A DNA stretch of 64,000 nt from Glutamicibacter soli (GTDB lineage: Bacteria > Actinomycetota > Actinomycetes > Actinomycetales > Micrococcaceae). The first letter of the stretch is position 1. Each line of letters begins with the position of its first letter. A model generated the notes under the pieces. That model was given only the letters and a program-made list of their open reading frames with translations. It was not told where the DNA came from and ran no database searches. Made by a program: the position numbers and the translations under genes. The stretch lies in the NCBI RefSeq assembly GCF_003309065.1, contig NZ_POAF01000001.1, positions 372,001 to 436,000 of the forward strand, given 5' to 3'. Below, one piece after another: positions 44,709-52,895 of this stretch.

Positions 44709-46007
44709 CTAGAAGTCCGCCTGGCAGTACGGGGTGCGCGGACAGGTGAACAGCGCATCCAGGTCATCGAGGGCGCCGGCCCGGTGCTCGGCGAGCAGCC
44801 CGGCGCCAGCCAGATGGGTGGCGCTGCGCGTGCCCAGGTAGAGCGTGGCCAGATCCCGGGCGTCCAGCCGGGCGTCGGCGGCGGCCTCGTCCGCGTGCTG
44901 CACCGACATCACTCCCGCGGTAGTTTCCAGCACCCAGGTGCCCGCGGCGTAGCCCAGATCGTCGTCGACCTGCAGGACCACGCGCGCATCACGCCGGTAG
45001 CTCCGCGCGCCCAGCGCTGCGGGCACGTCAAGGATGCGCACCCACAGGTGGTCCCCGCGCGCGGTGGTTTTGTAGTCGCGGGTATTGCGCAGCGCGGTGG
45101 GCAGCACGTCGTCCACCGGGCCGCGCCCGGTGACGCGTTCGATCAGGTCGTGGTCGCACAGGTAGGCGACAAGTTCGCAGCGCGCGGTCTCGTTCACCGT
45201 GCACAGGGTGCCGATGGACATCGCCGGCTCCTCTTGCTTCCACCCCTCGAAGGTGTAGGTGATGAACCCGTCCAGGGTGCCATTCGCGTCGTAGTGCAGG
45301 GCGCCGCGCAGTTTCGCGGCCGGCTTGAGGTTGTCGTAGCTTTCCCAACGGCCGGTGGCCCTGCCCAGGTCGAAGGAGTTGTTACTCACCGAGCCGAGCG
45401 TGGCCAGGTGGTGCTCGCGGTAGAGCTGCGCCACCTGCTCGGCCATCGCCGAGGGGGCCACGGCCTGCACGGTGCCGGAGGCCGGGGCGCGGAACTGCGC
45501 GCCCTGCCCGGACTTCAGCTCGAAGCGGCAGCGTTCGGCGGCCACCCCGAATCCGAAGCGGCCATAGATGGTGGCTTCCGAGGCGGTCAGCACCGCCACC
45601 GGGACGCCATCGGCCGCGGCGCGGTCCAGGTGGGTGGTGATCATCGAGCGCAGGATGCCGCGGCGGCGGTGGGTCGGGCTGACGGTGACCGAGGTGATCT
45701 CGTGCACCTCCAGCAGCTGCGGCCCGCCGACGTTCAGCGTGCCGGCAAAATACGAATAGGTGCCTACGGGATCGGCGGCATGCAGGCTGGGCGCGGCCGC
45801 CGTGCGGTCAAAGGCGAGGATGGACTGCACTTCGTCCTGCTCGTCAAGCTCCGCCAGGATCTTGCGGCCATCGGCGTCCGCGCTGGATTCATGGAAGCCG
45901 CGGGCGATGGCGCGTTCGAGCAGCAGCCAGGACGCGGAGGGCTGGCCGTCGACGAGGCCGGACCCGATGAATTCCAGTTCGATCCCTTCGGGGGTTGCAG
46001 GGTTCAT
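44709..46007 (-). CDS. Eis-type GNAT N-acetyltransferase
   Basis: 432-residue acetyltransferase with the Eis architecture: an N-terminal GNAT domain, a central degenerate GNAT domain, and a C-terminal SCP-like domain. EITSVTVSPTHRRRGILRSM is the acetyl-CoA-binding motif, ASEATIYGRFGFGVA the characteristic Tyr-containing segment, and the C-terminal Phe carboxylate (CPRTPYCQADF) is kept, which serves as general base in Eis. Members acetylate aminoglycosides or other amines at several positions. It is likely co-transcribed with the polysaccharide deacetylase. It need not confer resistance. Confidence 0.87.
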   Translation of the reverse strand: MNPATPEGIELEFIGSGLVDGQPSASWLLLERAIARGFHESSADADGRKILAELDEQDEVQSILAFDRTAAAPSLHAADPVGTYSYFAGTLNVGGPQLLEVHEITSVTVSPTHRRRGILRSMITTHLDRAAADGVPVAVLTASEATIYGRFGFGVAAERCRFELKSGQGAQFRAPASGTVQAVAPSAMAEQVAQLYREHHLATLGSVSNNSFDLGRATGRWESYDNLKPAAKLRGALHYDANGTLDGFITYTFEGWKQEEPAMSIGTLCTVNETARCELVAYLCDHDLIERVTGRGPVDDVLPTALRNTRDYKTTARGDHLWVRILDVPAALGARSYRRDARVVLQVDDDLGYAAGTWVLETTAGVMSVQHADEAAADARLDARDLATLYLGTRSATHLAGAGLLAEHRAGALDDLDALFTCPRTPYCQADF

Positions 46008-46116
46008 GGTGTCGGGCCTTTCGCTGGTGGATGTTTTGTGGGCTGGTGCCGAAACCGCCGGGCCGCACCGGTGGAAGGAGCGGCCCGGCGGACCGGAATC
46101 GGGTGGCGGCCGGGGG

Positions 46117-48795
46117 CTAGTGCGCCGCCTCGTGCCAGGTGGCGCCGACGCCGGGCTGGACGTCCAGCGGGACCAGCAGGTCCGCGGCGCGGCCCATTTC
46201 CAGGGTCACCAATTCGCGTACCGCATCCAGCTCGCCCGGGGCGATTTCCAGCACGAGTTCATCGTGCACCTGCAGCAGCATGCGCGAGGCGTAGCCGCCG
46301 GAGGCCAGGCCGTCGGCGATCTTGAGCATCGCGACCTTCACCAGGTCGGCGGCCGAACCCTGGATCGGGGCGTTGAGCGCGGCGCGTTCGGCGATGTCGC
46401 GCAGGCGGCGGTCGGAGCTGTTCAGCTCAGGCAGGTAGCGGCGGCGCCCGAAGATGGTCTCGGTGTAGCCGTCCTTGCGCGCCTGCTCGACGACCGAACG
46501 CAGGTAGGTGCGCACGGCGCCGAAGCGGTCGAAGTAGTCCTTCATGAGCTTGCGGGCCTCGTCGACGCCGATCTTCAGCTGCTTGGACAGCCCGAAGCTG
46601 CTCAGCCCGTAGGCCAGGCCGTAGCTCATCGCCTTCACCTTGGAGCGCATCTCGGAAGTGACCTCGGCCGGTTCGACGTTGAACACGCGTGAGCCGACGT
46701 AGCGGTGCAGGTCCTCACCGTTGCGGTAGGCCTCGATCAGGCCCTCGTCCTCGGAGAGGTGCGCCATGATGCGCATTTCGATCTGCGAGTAGTCAACGGT
46801 CAGCAGGGTGTCGTAGCCCTCCCCGACGGTGAAAACGTCGCGGATGCGCCGCCCCTCCTCCGAACGCACCGGGATGTTCTGCAGGTTCGGGTTCAGGCTG
46901 GACAGGCGGCCGGTGGCGGCGACGGTCTGCGCGTAGGTGGTGTGGATGCGGCCGTCCGGCTGCACGGACTTCAGCAGCCCGTCCACGGTCTGGCGCAGCT
47001 TGATCGCGTCGCGGTAGGCCATCAGCGCGATGAGGAACGGGTGCCCGGTCTTGACCAGCAGGTCCTGCAGCGACTCGGCATCGGTGGTGTAGCCGGTCTT
47101 GATCTTCTTCGTCCGCGGAAGGTCCAGCTCCTCGAAGAGCACCACCTGCAGCTGCTTGGGGCTGGAGAGGTTGACCTCATGGCCGATCGCGGCGAACGCC
47201 TCATTGGTCGCCTGGTCCACCTGGGTGGTGAAGTGGGCGCGCAGCTCATCGAGGCGGGCGCGGTTCACCGCCACGCCGGCGCGCTCCATCGCGAAGAGCA
47301 CCGGGATCAGCGGCAGCTCCATGTCGCGGGCGAGCTTGTCCGCATGCTTCTCCACCAGCTTGGTGTCCAGGTAGGCCGACAGGTCGAAGATCGCCTGCGC
47401 CTGGGCCAGGGTCGGTTCGGCCAGTTCTCCGGCCAGCCCCAGATCCAGTTCGCCCTTCTTCGCCTGGTACACCGGCACCTGGTACTTCATGTGGTACTGC
47501 ACCAGGTCGACCAGTTCGTGGCTGCGCCGGTCCGGCTGGATCAGGTAGGCGCTGATCAGGGTGTCATCGGCGATCCCGTCCACGCCCAGCCCGCGCTCGG
47601 CCAGCAGGTGCATGGCGACCTTCGCGTCGTGGAAGATCTTCGGGGCGTCGGCATCCTTCAGGAAGTCCGCTAGCACGGTTTCGGTGGCCTCGTCCAGGGA
47701 GGAGAGCTCCACCCAGGCGGCTTCGTTGCCGCGGAACAGGCCCAGGCCCACGGCTTCGCCGTTGGCGACGCCGGGCTGCACTGCGACCGGCGCACCTTCT
47801 CCGGCGGCCAGGAATGCTGCCAGCGATTCGGCGTTGTCGGTGATCACGCGCGCGAACTCGGCGACCTCCGGAGCGGTGTCCTCCTCCTGCGCGGCGAACA
47901 GGTCGAACAGGCGCTTGCGCAGCGTGTTGAATTCCAGCGCGTCGAAGAGGTTCTCGATCTCCTCGCGGTTCGGAGCCACCAGCTCCATCTCGTCCAGGGT
48001 CACCGGCAGGTCCAGGTCGTGGCGCAGCTGGTTCAGGCGGCGGTTGCGGGTCACGTTGTCCACGTGGGCGCGCAGCGATTCGCCGACCTTGCCCTTGATC
48101 TCGTCGACGTGCTCCAGGATGCCGGCCAGGTCGCCGTACTGGTTGATCCATTTGGCCGCGGTCTTGGGGCCGACCCCGGGCACGCCGGGCAGGTTGTCGG
48201 CGGATTCGCCGACCAGTGCGGCCAAATCCGAGTAGCGCTCGGGGCGCACGAAGTACTTGGCTTCCACCGCGTCGGCGTCCATCGGCGGGATGTCACTGAT
48301 GCCCTTTTTCGGGTACAAAACCAGGGTCTTGTCGGTGATCAGCTGGAAGGCGTCGCGGTCGCCGGAAACAACCAGGACCTTGAAGCCGGCTTCCTCGCCC
48401 CGCGTGGACAGGGTGGCCAGGACATCGTCGGCTTCGAACGGGTCGAGGCTCACCGTGGGGATGTTCATCCCGTGCATGACCTGCTGGATCAGCTCGATCT
48501 GCCCGTAGAACTCTTCGGGGGTCTTGTTGCGTCCGCCCTTGTATTCGCTGTATTCCTGCACGCGGAAGGTCGGGGTGTCCAAGTCGAAGGCCACCGCGAC
48601 ATGGGTGGGCTTCTGCTGGCGGATCATCGTCAGCAGCATCGAGACGAAGCCGTGCACGGCGTTGGTGTGCTGACCGGTGCTCGTGGCGAAGTTCTCCGCG
48701 GGCAGCGCGTAGAACGCGCGGAAGGCCATGGAGTGTCCGTCGATGATCAGCAGGGTCTTGTCCGACGTGGGCGTCGGTTTGGTAGTTTCGCTCAC
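46117..48795 (-). CDS. polA: DNA polymerase I
   Basis: 892-residue polymerase for gap filling and Okazaki-fragment maturation. The N-terminal 5'-3' exonuclease (flap) domain has LLIIDGHSMAFRAFYALP, VSGDRDAFQLI and the helix-hairpin-helix VPGVGPKTAAKW. The middle region lacks the D-x-E proofreading motif (VAVQPGVANGE at that place), so 3'-5' exonuclease is probably inactive, as in mycobacteria. The polymerase motifs are A: DYSQIEMRIMAHLSEDE, B: RSKVKAMSYGLAYGLSSFG and C: LQVHDELVLE. I take GTG 48795; ATG 48816 would add seven residues but overlap the divergent thioesterase start. Confidence 0.96.
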   Translation of the reverse strand: MSETTKPTPTSDKTLLIIDGHSMAFRAFYALPAENFATSTGQHTNAVHGFVSMLLTMIRQQKPTHVAVAFDLDTPTFRVQEYSEYKGGRNKTPEEFYGQIELIQQVMHGMNIPTVSLDPFEADDVLATLSTRGEEAGFKVLVVSGDRDAFQLITDKTLVLYPKKGISDIPPMDADAVEAKYFVRPERYSDLAALVGESADNLPGVPGVGPKTAAKWINQYGDLAGILEHVDEIKGKVGESLRAHVDNVTRNRRLNQLRHDLDLPVTLDEMELVAPNREEIENLFDALEFNTLRKRLFDLFAAQEEDTAPEVAEFARVITDNAESLAAFLAAGEGAPVAVQPGVANGEAVGLGLFRGNEAAWVELSSLDEATETVLADFLKDADAPKIFHDAKVAMHLLAERGLGVDGIADDTLISAYLIQPDRRSHELVDLVQYHMKYQVPVYQAKKGELDLGLAGELAEPTLAQAQAIFDLSAYLDTKLVEKHADKLARDMELPLIPVLFAMERAGVAVNRARLDELRAHFTTQVDQATNEAFAAIGHEVNLSSPKQLQVVLFEELDLPRTKKIKTGYTTDAESLQDLLVKTGHPFLIALMAYRDAIKLRQTVDGLLKSVQPDGRIHTTYAQTVAATGRLSSLNPNLQNIPVRSEEGRRIRDVFTVGEGYDTLLTVDYSQIEMRIMAHLSEDEGLIEAYRNGEDLHRYVGSRVFNVEPAEVTSEMRSKVKAMSYGLAYGLSSFGLSKQLKIGVDEARKLMKDYFDRFGAVRTYLRSVVEQARKDGYTETIFGRRRYLPELNSSDRRLRDIAERAALNAPIQGSAADLVKVAMLKIADGLASGGYASRMLLQVHDELVLEIAPGELDAVRELVTLEMGRAADLLVPLDVQPGVGATWHEAAH

Positions 48796-48814
48796 ACCTG
48801 AAAGCCTAGTTGGC

Positions 48815-49300
48815 ATGAGCGACAATTTCACTTCCAGAACCGCGCAATCTTCAGCACACCCGTTTGCCCAGCAGCTGGCCGCCCACGGGGTCCCCGAATC
48901 AATGTGGCCTTTCCTGTCCCGCCATGGGGTGGGCACCCTGGTGGAAAAGCTGGGCATCGTATTCACCGAGTTCTCGGTGGACCGGCTCTGCGCCACCATG
49001 CCGGTGGAGGGCAACACCCAGGTGATGGGTATCCTGCACGGCGGCGCGTCGGCGGCGCTGGCCGAAACCCTGGGTTCTTTCGCCGCGGCCCTGCACGGGG
49101 CAGGCAAGGCCAACCCGGTAGGTATGGACCTGAACATCACCCATCACCGCGCCGGGCGCGCCGGGCTGGTCAGCGCCGCCTGCACCCCGCTGCACTTGGG
49201 CCGGCGCAGCACCACGCATGAGATCGTGATCAGCGACGCGGACGGCAAACGGGTGGCCACCGCGCGCATCACCAACATGCTGCTGCCCATCGAGCCCTAA
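48815..49300 (+). CDS. PaaI-family hotdog thioesterase
   Basis: 161-residue acyl-CoA thioesterase of the 4HBT/PaaI group. VMGILHGGASAALAETLGSFAA is the long hotdog helix with the HGG motif and the catalytic-type Glu, followed by GMDLNITHHRAGRAG and the C-terminal sheet THEIVISDADGKRVATARITN. It may hydrolyse hydroxyphenylacetyl-CoA or other aromatic or long-chain acyl-CoA. It is divergent from polA with only 19 bp between the two starts, so the promoter of each gene must lie within or partly inside the other. Confidence 0.88.
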   Translation: MSDNFTSRTAQSSAHPFAQQLAAHGVPESMWPFLSRHGVGTLVEKLGIVFTEFSVDRLCATMPVEGNTQVMGILHGGASAALAETLGSFAAALHGAGKANPVGMDLNITHHRAGRAGLVSAACTPLHLGRRSTTHEIVISDADGKRVATARITNMLLPIEP

Positions 49301-49316
49301 GTCACGTCCCGGTCAG

Positions 49317-49355
49317 AAAAAAGCGCCCGTCCCGGATGGACCCGGGGCGGGCGCT
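49317..49355 (-). terminator. Rho-independent terminator of the DHFR-like gene
   Basis: On the minus strand a 14-bp GC stem (49355-49342 with 49335-49322, one G-T pair) is followed by six T (49322-49317). It lies 36 bp after the stop of the minus-strand reductase gene and is also in position to limit read-through from the plus-strand thioesterase. Confidence 0.85.
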
Positions 49356-49390
49356 GTCATGCCGCAGGAAGTCAGCCTGCCGCGGGCGGA

Positions 49391-49936
49391 TCAGGTGATG
49401 GCGTAGCGCGAGGCGAAGACGTTGCCGCCCAGGTCCTTGAGCTCCAGCCCGTCCAGCTCCATGTTCACGCCGCGGCCGAAGATGTTCGCCCCGCCGCCCA
49501 GCAGCACCGGCACGGTGATCAGCAGCAGCTCGTCAAGCATGCCCGCTTCGACGAAGCCGCCGGCCAGGTCGGCGCCGCCGACCACCCAGACGTCCCCCAC
49601 CGAGGCGCTGCGTGCGATGTCGCGGCTCCAGAAGCCGATTTCTCCGCGGATGAAGGTCAGGTCCGCCCCCGGCACCGTCGGCAGCTCATGGTGCGTGAAC
49701 ACCCACACCGGCTTGTCGCCGTAGACCCATTCCAGCTTGCCCTCGGCCACATCGCGGGCGATGTTCTCATAGGTTTTGCCGCCGATCACGATGGCGCCGA
49801 CGCCGGCGAAGAATTCGTCAAAATGCTCGCGGACTCCGGCCAGCTTGGAGAAGGGCTGGAGCCAAAGCGCATCCCCGGCGCGATCTGCGATGAAACCGTC
49901 GATGGAGGCACCCACGTAGTACTTGAAGCTTGTCAT
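49391..49936 (-). CDS. Dihydrofolate reductase-family (RibD C-terminal-like) protein
   Basis: 181-residue NADPH-dependent reductase-type protein. SFKYYVGASIDGFIADRAGD is the typical first strand and loop; IVIGGKTYENIARDV, DVWVVGGADLAGGFVEAGML and LLITVPVLLGGGANIFG are the nucleotide-binding and C-terminal segments of the DHFR/RibD superfamily. It is not canonical folA, lacking the W-A-D active-site strand, so it is probably a pyrimidine or pterin reductase of unknown substrate. It has its own terminator. Confidence 0.86.
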   Translation of the reverse strand: MTSFKYYVGASIDGFIADRAGDALWLQPFSKLAGVREHFDEFFAGVGAIVIGGKTYENIARDVAEGKLEWVYGDKPVWVFTHHELPTVPGADLTFIRGEIGFWSRDIARSASVGDVWVVGGADLAGGFVEAGMLDELLLITVPVLLGGGANIFGRGVNMELDGLELKDLGGNVFASRYAIT

Positions 49937-50013
49937 GGCTCTAGTCTATGGGTGCCTCCATCGAAGGCAATATTCAGTTGTCCGCCGGGCCCCGGCACGT
50001 CAGGCCGGTGGCC

Positions 50014-50253
50014 CTAGGAGATCCCCAGGATCGCCTCGCTCAGCTGCGGCACGATCAGGACCACGCCGAAGGCGACGATCAGCCCGCACAGCGTGAAGCA
50101 GGCGTAGGCGCCGGACTTGTTCAGTCCCACGTTGGCGCCCTTGTCCTTGGCCACGGCCAGCAATCGCACACCCATCGAGTATGCGGCCACGATCAGCAGG
50201 GCGGCGGCCCAGGTGACGACGGCAACGATCAGAAATGCTGTCCAGTCGATCAT
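50014..50253 (-). CDS. Small membrane protein coupled to the Pit transporter
   Basis: 79-residue protein with two hydrophobic helices (WTAFLIVAVVTWAAALLIVAAYS and YACFTLCGLIVAFGVVLIV) joined by a charged loop (VAKDKGANVGLNKSG). Its ATG at 50253 overlaps the stop of pit by four bases (ATGA), so it is translated with the transporter. Similar small proteins follow pit in related genera. It may be a subunit or stabiliser of Pit. No named family is recognised. Confidence 0.75.
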   Translation of the reverse strand: MIDWTAFLIVAVVTWAAALLIVAAYSMGVRLLAVAKDKGANVGLNKSGAYACFTLCGLIVAFGVVLIVPQLSEAILGIS

Positions 50254-51509
50254 GCTTTGTCAACTTTCTCTTCTTCAGCTTCCTCGCGTTCGGCCTTGGC
50301 GCGCAAGGCAGCCTGCTTCGCCTTGGCTTCGGCCTTGGCCTTCGCGCGGCGTTCCTTCTTGCTCAGGATGTTCACTGCGGCGCCCGAGTTGTCGATGTCG
50401 GACATCGCCGTCTCGTGGGTGTGCGGATTCTTGCGCGACAGCACCCAGATGGCGAGCATCGAAACCAAACCGGCAACTGCGACGATGATGACTCCGACGG
50501 TGCCCGCGTGGGTGATCCACGCGGCCAAGCCGCCGACGATTGCCGCTGCCGGCAGGGTGAACAGCCAGCCCAGGGCGATACGCCCGGCGGTGCCCCAGCG
50601 GACCTCGGCGCCCTTGCGCCCGAGTCCCGAACCGATGACGGAGCCGGAAGCGACCTGGGTGGTCGACAGGGCGAAGCCCAGGTGCGAGGAGGTCAGGATG
50701 GCCGACGCGGTCGACATCTCGGCCGCGAAGCCCTGTGCGGGCTTGACGTCGGTCAGGCCCGAGCCCATGGTCTGGATAATGCGCCAGCCTCCGGTGTAGG
50801 TACCCAGCGCGATCGCGAACGCACAGGCCGCGACAACCCAGAAGTGCACCGGAGTGCCGGCGTCCTGCAGGCCGGAGGCCACCAGGGTCAGGGTGATGAC
50901 GCCCATGGTCTTCTGCGCATCATTGGTACCGTGCGACAGCGCGACCAGCGAGGAGGAGAAGATCTGGCCGTAGCGGAAACCGCCGCGCTTGGGCGAGGTT
51001 CCCGACTGGCGCTTGGTGATCGCATAGGCCAGCTTGGTGCAAAGGTACGCGGAGATACCCGCGATCAACGGGGCCACGATGGCCGGCAGCAGCACCTTGG
51101 ACAGCAATACGCCGTAGTTCACGGCGCCGAATCCGGCGCCGACGATTGCCGCGCCCACCAGGCCGCCGAACAACGCGTGGGAGGAGCTGGATGGCAGGCC
51201 GAGCAGCCAAGTCAGCAGGTTCCAGATCACCGCACCCATCAGACCAGCGAAAATCATGGCCGGGCCGATGGCGACCCCGGTCGTGGGGTCCTCGTTGATG
51301 ATGCCTCCGGAGATCGTTTTGGCGACCTCGGTGGAAAGGAACGCGCCGACGAGGTTCAAAATTGCGGCGAGGGCTACTGCTTTTTTGGGCGAGATTGCCC
51401 CGGTTGCGATTGGGGTGGCCATCGCATTGGCCGTGTCATGGAAACCGTTGGTGAAGTCGAAAAACAACGCCAAGGCAATGACCAGGACGACGATAAGCGT
51501 CAAATCCAT
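50250..51509 (-). CDS. pit: Low-affinity inorganic phosphate transporter, Pit family
   Basis: 419-residue membrane transporter that exchanges metal-phosphate complexes for protons. The inverted repeat signature is in both halves: GFHDTANAMATPIATGA at the N-terminus and VALSHGTNDAQKTMGVITL in the second half, each with the conserved Asp and Asn. There are about ten helices. The cytoplasmic tail is highly charged (KKERRAKAKAEAKAKQAALR). ATG 51509 is preferred; a TTG extension to 51539 is weak. A candidate promoter and PHO box lie 110-176 bp upstream, which suggests induction by phosphate starvation. A small membrane protein is coupled downstream. Confidence 0.94.
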   Translation of the reverse strand: MDLTLIVVLVIALALFFDFTNGFHDTANAMATPIATGAISPKKAVALAAILNLVGAFLSTEVAKTISGGIINEDPTTGVAIGPAMIFAGLMGAVIWNLLTWLLGLPSSSSHALFGGLVGAAIVGAGFGAVNYGVLLSKVLLPAIVAPLIAGISAYLCTKLAYAITKRQSGTSPKRGGFRYGQIFSSSLVALSHGTNDAQKTMGVITLTLVASGLQDAGTPVHFWVVAACAFAIALGTYTGGWRIIQTMGSGLTDVKPAQGFAAEMSTASAILTSSHLGFALSTTQVASGSVIGSGLGRKGAEVRWGTAGRIALGWLFTLPAAAIVGGLAAWITHAGTVGVIIVAVAGLVSMLAIWVLSRKNPHTHETAMSDIDNSGAAVNILSKKERRAKAKAEAKAKQAALRAKAEREEAEEEKVDKA

Positions 51510-51617
51510 TGAATACCAGCCTGAGGGGTCGAACGGCAAGGAAAATTACGTGGACCGCGGACGATCCGTGTTGCAAGTTGGAGGGCGCGCCAAACCAAGG
51601 GTCTGCGCGTAATTTCA

Positions 51618-51685
51618 ATCTTATGCCCATGTAATGGTTCGTCAACATGTCCACCATGGCAACGCAAGGTTAACGGAAGGTGAAC
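51618..51685 (-). promoter_or_regulatory. Candidate pit promoter with PHO box
   Basis: On the minus strand, GTTCACCTTCC then GTTAACCTTGC (51685-51664) are two 11-bp direct repeats that match the actinobacterial PhoP box (GTTCACC repeats). Eighteen bases further lie TTGACG (51645-51640), a 16-bp spacer and TAAGAT (51623-51618), a near-consensus housekeeping promoter. This arrangement fits activation by PhoP. The transporter starts 109 bp downstream. Confidence 0.6.
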
Positions 51686-51743
51686 AACCGGCAACTTCCT
51701 GCGCAAACACCGGAATCGAGAATTGCGCGCTTGACGCGGAAAA

Positions 51744-51782
51744 TAAAAAATGTGCGTCAAACCACAGGTGGTCTGACACACA
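51744..51782 (-). terminator. Rho-independent terminator of pdtaR
   Basis: On the minus strand ATGTGTGTCAGACCAC and GTGGTTTGACGCACAT form a stem of about 16 bp with a two-base gap, followed by T-rich TTTTTTATTT. It begins 28 bp after the pdtaR stop. Confidence 0.8.
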
Positions 51783-51810
51783 TTTCGATGGTTTACGGGC
51801 TTGCCGCCGG

Positions 51811-52428
51811 TTACTTCACCTGATCGATGACGGTTTCGGCGACCTGACGCATGCTCAGGCGGCGGTCCATGGAGGTCTTCTGGATCCAGCGGAAGGCCTC
51901 GGGCTCGCTCAATCCCATCTTGGTGATCAGCAGGCTCTTGGCGCGGTCCACGAGCTTGCGGGTTTCGAACTGCTCGGCCAGGCTGGAAACTTCTTCCTCC
52001 AGCGCGCGCAGCTCGTCGTTGCGGGAGATGGCGATTTCGATCGCGGGGGTCAGATCGGCCGGGGTGAACGGCTTGACCACATAGGCCATAGCACCGGCCT
52101 CGCGGGCGCGCTCCACGAGCTCTTTCTGGCTGAACGCGGTCAGCAGTACCACCGGGGCGATACGCTCCTTCACGATGGCTTCGGCCGCGGTGATGCCATC
52201 CATGACCGGCATCTTGACATCCATCAGCACCAGATCAGGCTTCAGCTCGCGGGCTTTCTCCAACGCGCTCTGGCCGTTGTCCGCCTCGGCGACGACGTCG
52301 TAGCCTTCGGAACGCAGAATTTCGACGATGTCCAGGCGAATCAGGGTCTCGTCTTCGGCCACGATGACGCGGCGCGGCGCGCTGCTCGCCTCGGAGGGGA
52401 TTCTGGTGATTTCTGGTAGCTCGCTCAT
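51811..52428 (-). CDS. pdtaR: ANTAR-domain response regulator (PdtaR-type)
   Basis: 205-residue response regulator that binds RNA. The receiver domain has the acidic pair (VIVAEDETLIRLDI) and the phospho-acceptor Asp in LVLMDVKMPVMDG, with LLTAFSQ and Lys in VVKPFTPAD. The C-terminal ANTAR domain (VDRAKSLLITKMGLSEPEAF, then RLSMRQVAETVIDQV) binds dual hexaloop RNAs and prevents termination. PdtaR is the partner of sensor PdtaS; no sensor kinase is in the window. It has its own terminator and a 190-bp gap upstream before the tRNA-Leu. Confidence 0.93.
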   Translation of the reverse strand: MSELPEITRIPSEASSAPRRVIVAEDETLIRLDIVEILRSEGYDVVAEADNGQSALEKARELKPDLVLMDVKMPVMDGITAAEAIVKERIAPVVLLTAFSQKELVERAREAGAMAYVVKPFTPADLTPAIEIAISRNDELRALEEEVSSLAEQFETRKLVDRAKSLLITKMGLSEPEAFRWIQKTSMDRRLSMRQVAETVIDQVK

Positions 52429-52618
52429 TCGGCGCCGTCCTTCGTATTAAGAATGCCTGCCATCATGATCGGCAGATTTCGGTGGTTTCAGTACGTGAAG
52501 CCCCGTTGCCTCAGTGTCACCTCTAAGCCTACTGGTTTGCGCACGGAACAGGGCTGATATCGACCACGAACTCAATTAGGAATTCCGCGAACGCTCAAGT
52601 AGGATATTCTTTGTGCTC

Positions 52619-52703
52619 GCCCAAGTGGCGGAATCGGTAGACGCGCCGCACTCAAAATGCGGTATCGAAAGATGTGTGGGTTCGAGTCCCACCTTGGGCA
52701 CCA
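52619..52703 (+). tRNA. tRNA-Leu (anticodon CAA)
   Basis: 85-nt class II tRNA. Acceptor GCCCAAG pairs with CTTGGGC, then discriminator A and an encoded CCA. The anticodon stem CCGCA/TGCGG holds the loop CTCAAAA, giving anticodon CAA for UUG. The long variable arm (GGTATCGAAAGATGT region) and the T-loop GTTCGAGTC are present. A terminator follows at once. Confidence 0.95.
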
Positions 52704-52708
52704 AAGCA

Positions 52709-52752
52709 GATCCGCTGGCAGCAGTTTTCCAACTGCCGCCAGCGGATTTTTT
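52709..52752 (+). terminator. tRNA-Leu terminator
   Basis: GATCCGCTGGC-A-GCAGTT and AACTGC-C-GCCAGCGGAT form a long stem with a TTCC loop and a run of six T. It starts 6 bp after the CCA end of the tRNA. Confidence 0.85.
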
Positions 52753-52816
52753 GCGTCACCGGACACCAAGGCAGCTGCGCTCATCTTCGCCGGACGACAC
52801 CCGGCGGAGGAAGGCG

Positions 52817-52864
52817 AAGGACCCATCCGCTCTTCGATGGAGATCGAAGCGCGGACGGGTCCTT
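52817..52864 (-). terminator. Candidate pyk terminator hairpin
   Basis: Read leftward from the pyk stop, AAGGACCC-TCCGC-CTTCGAT pairs with ATCGAAG-GCGGA-GGGTCCTT through about 20 bp with three mismatches. It has no T-run after it. It lies in the gap between pyk (minus) and the tRNA (plus). Confidence 0.5.
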
Positions 52865-52895
52865 GGGTTTCAGCCTGCCAGCCGAGGCCGAAGCG

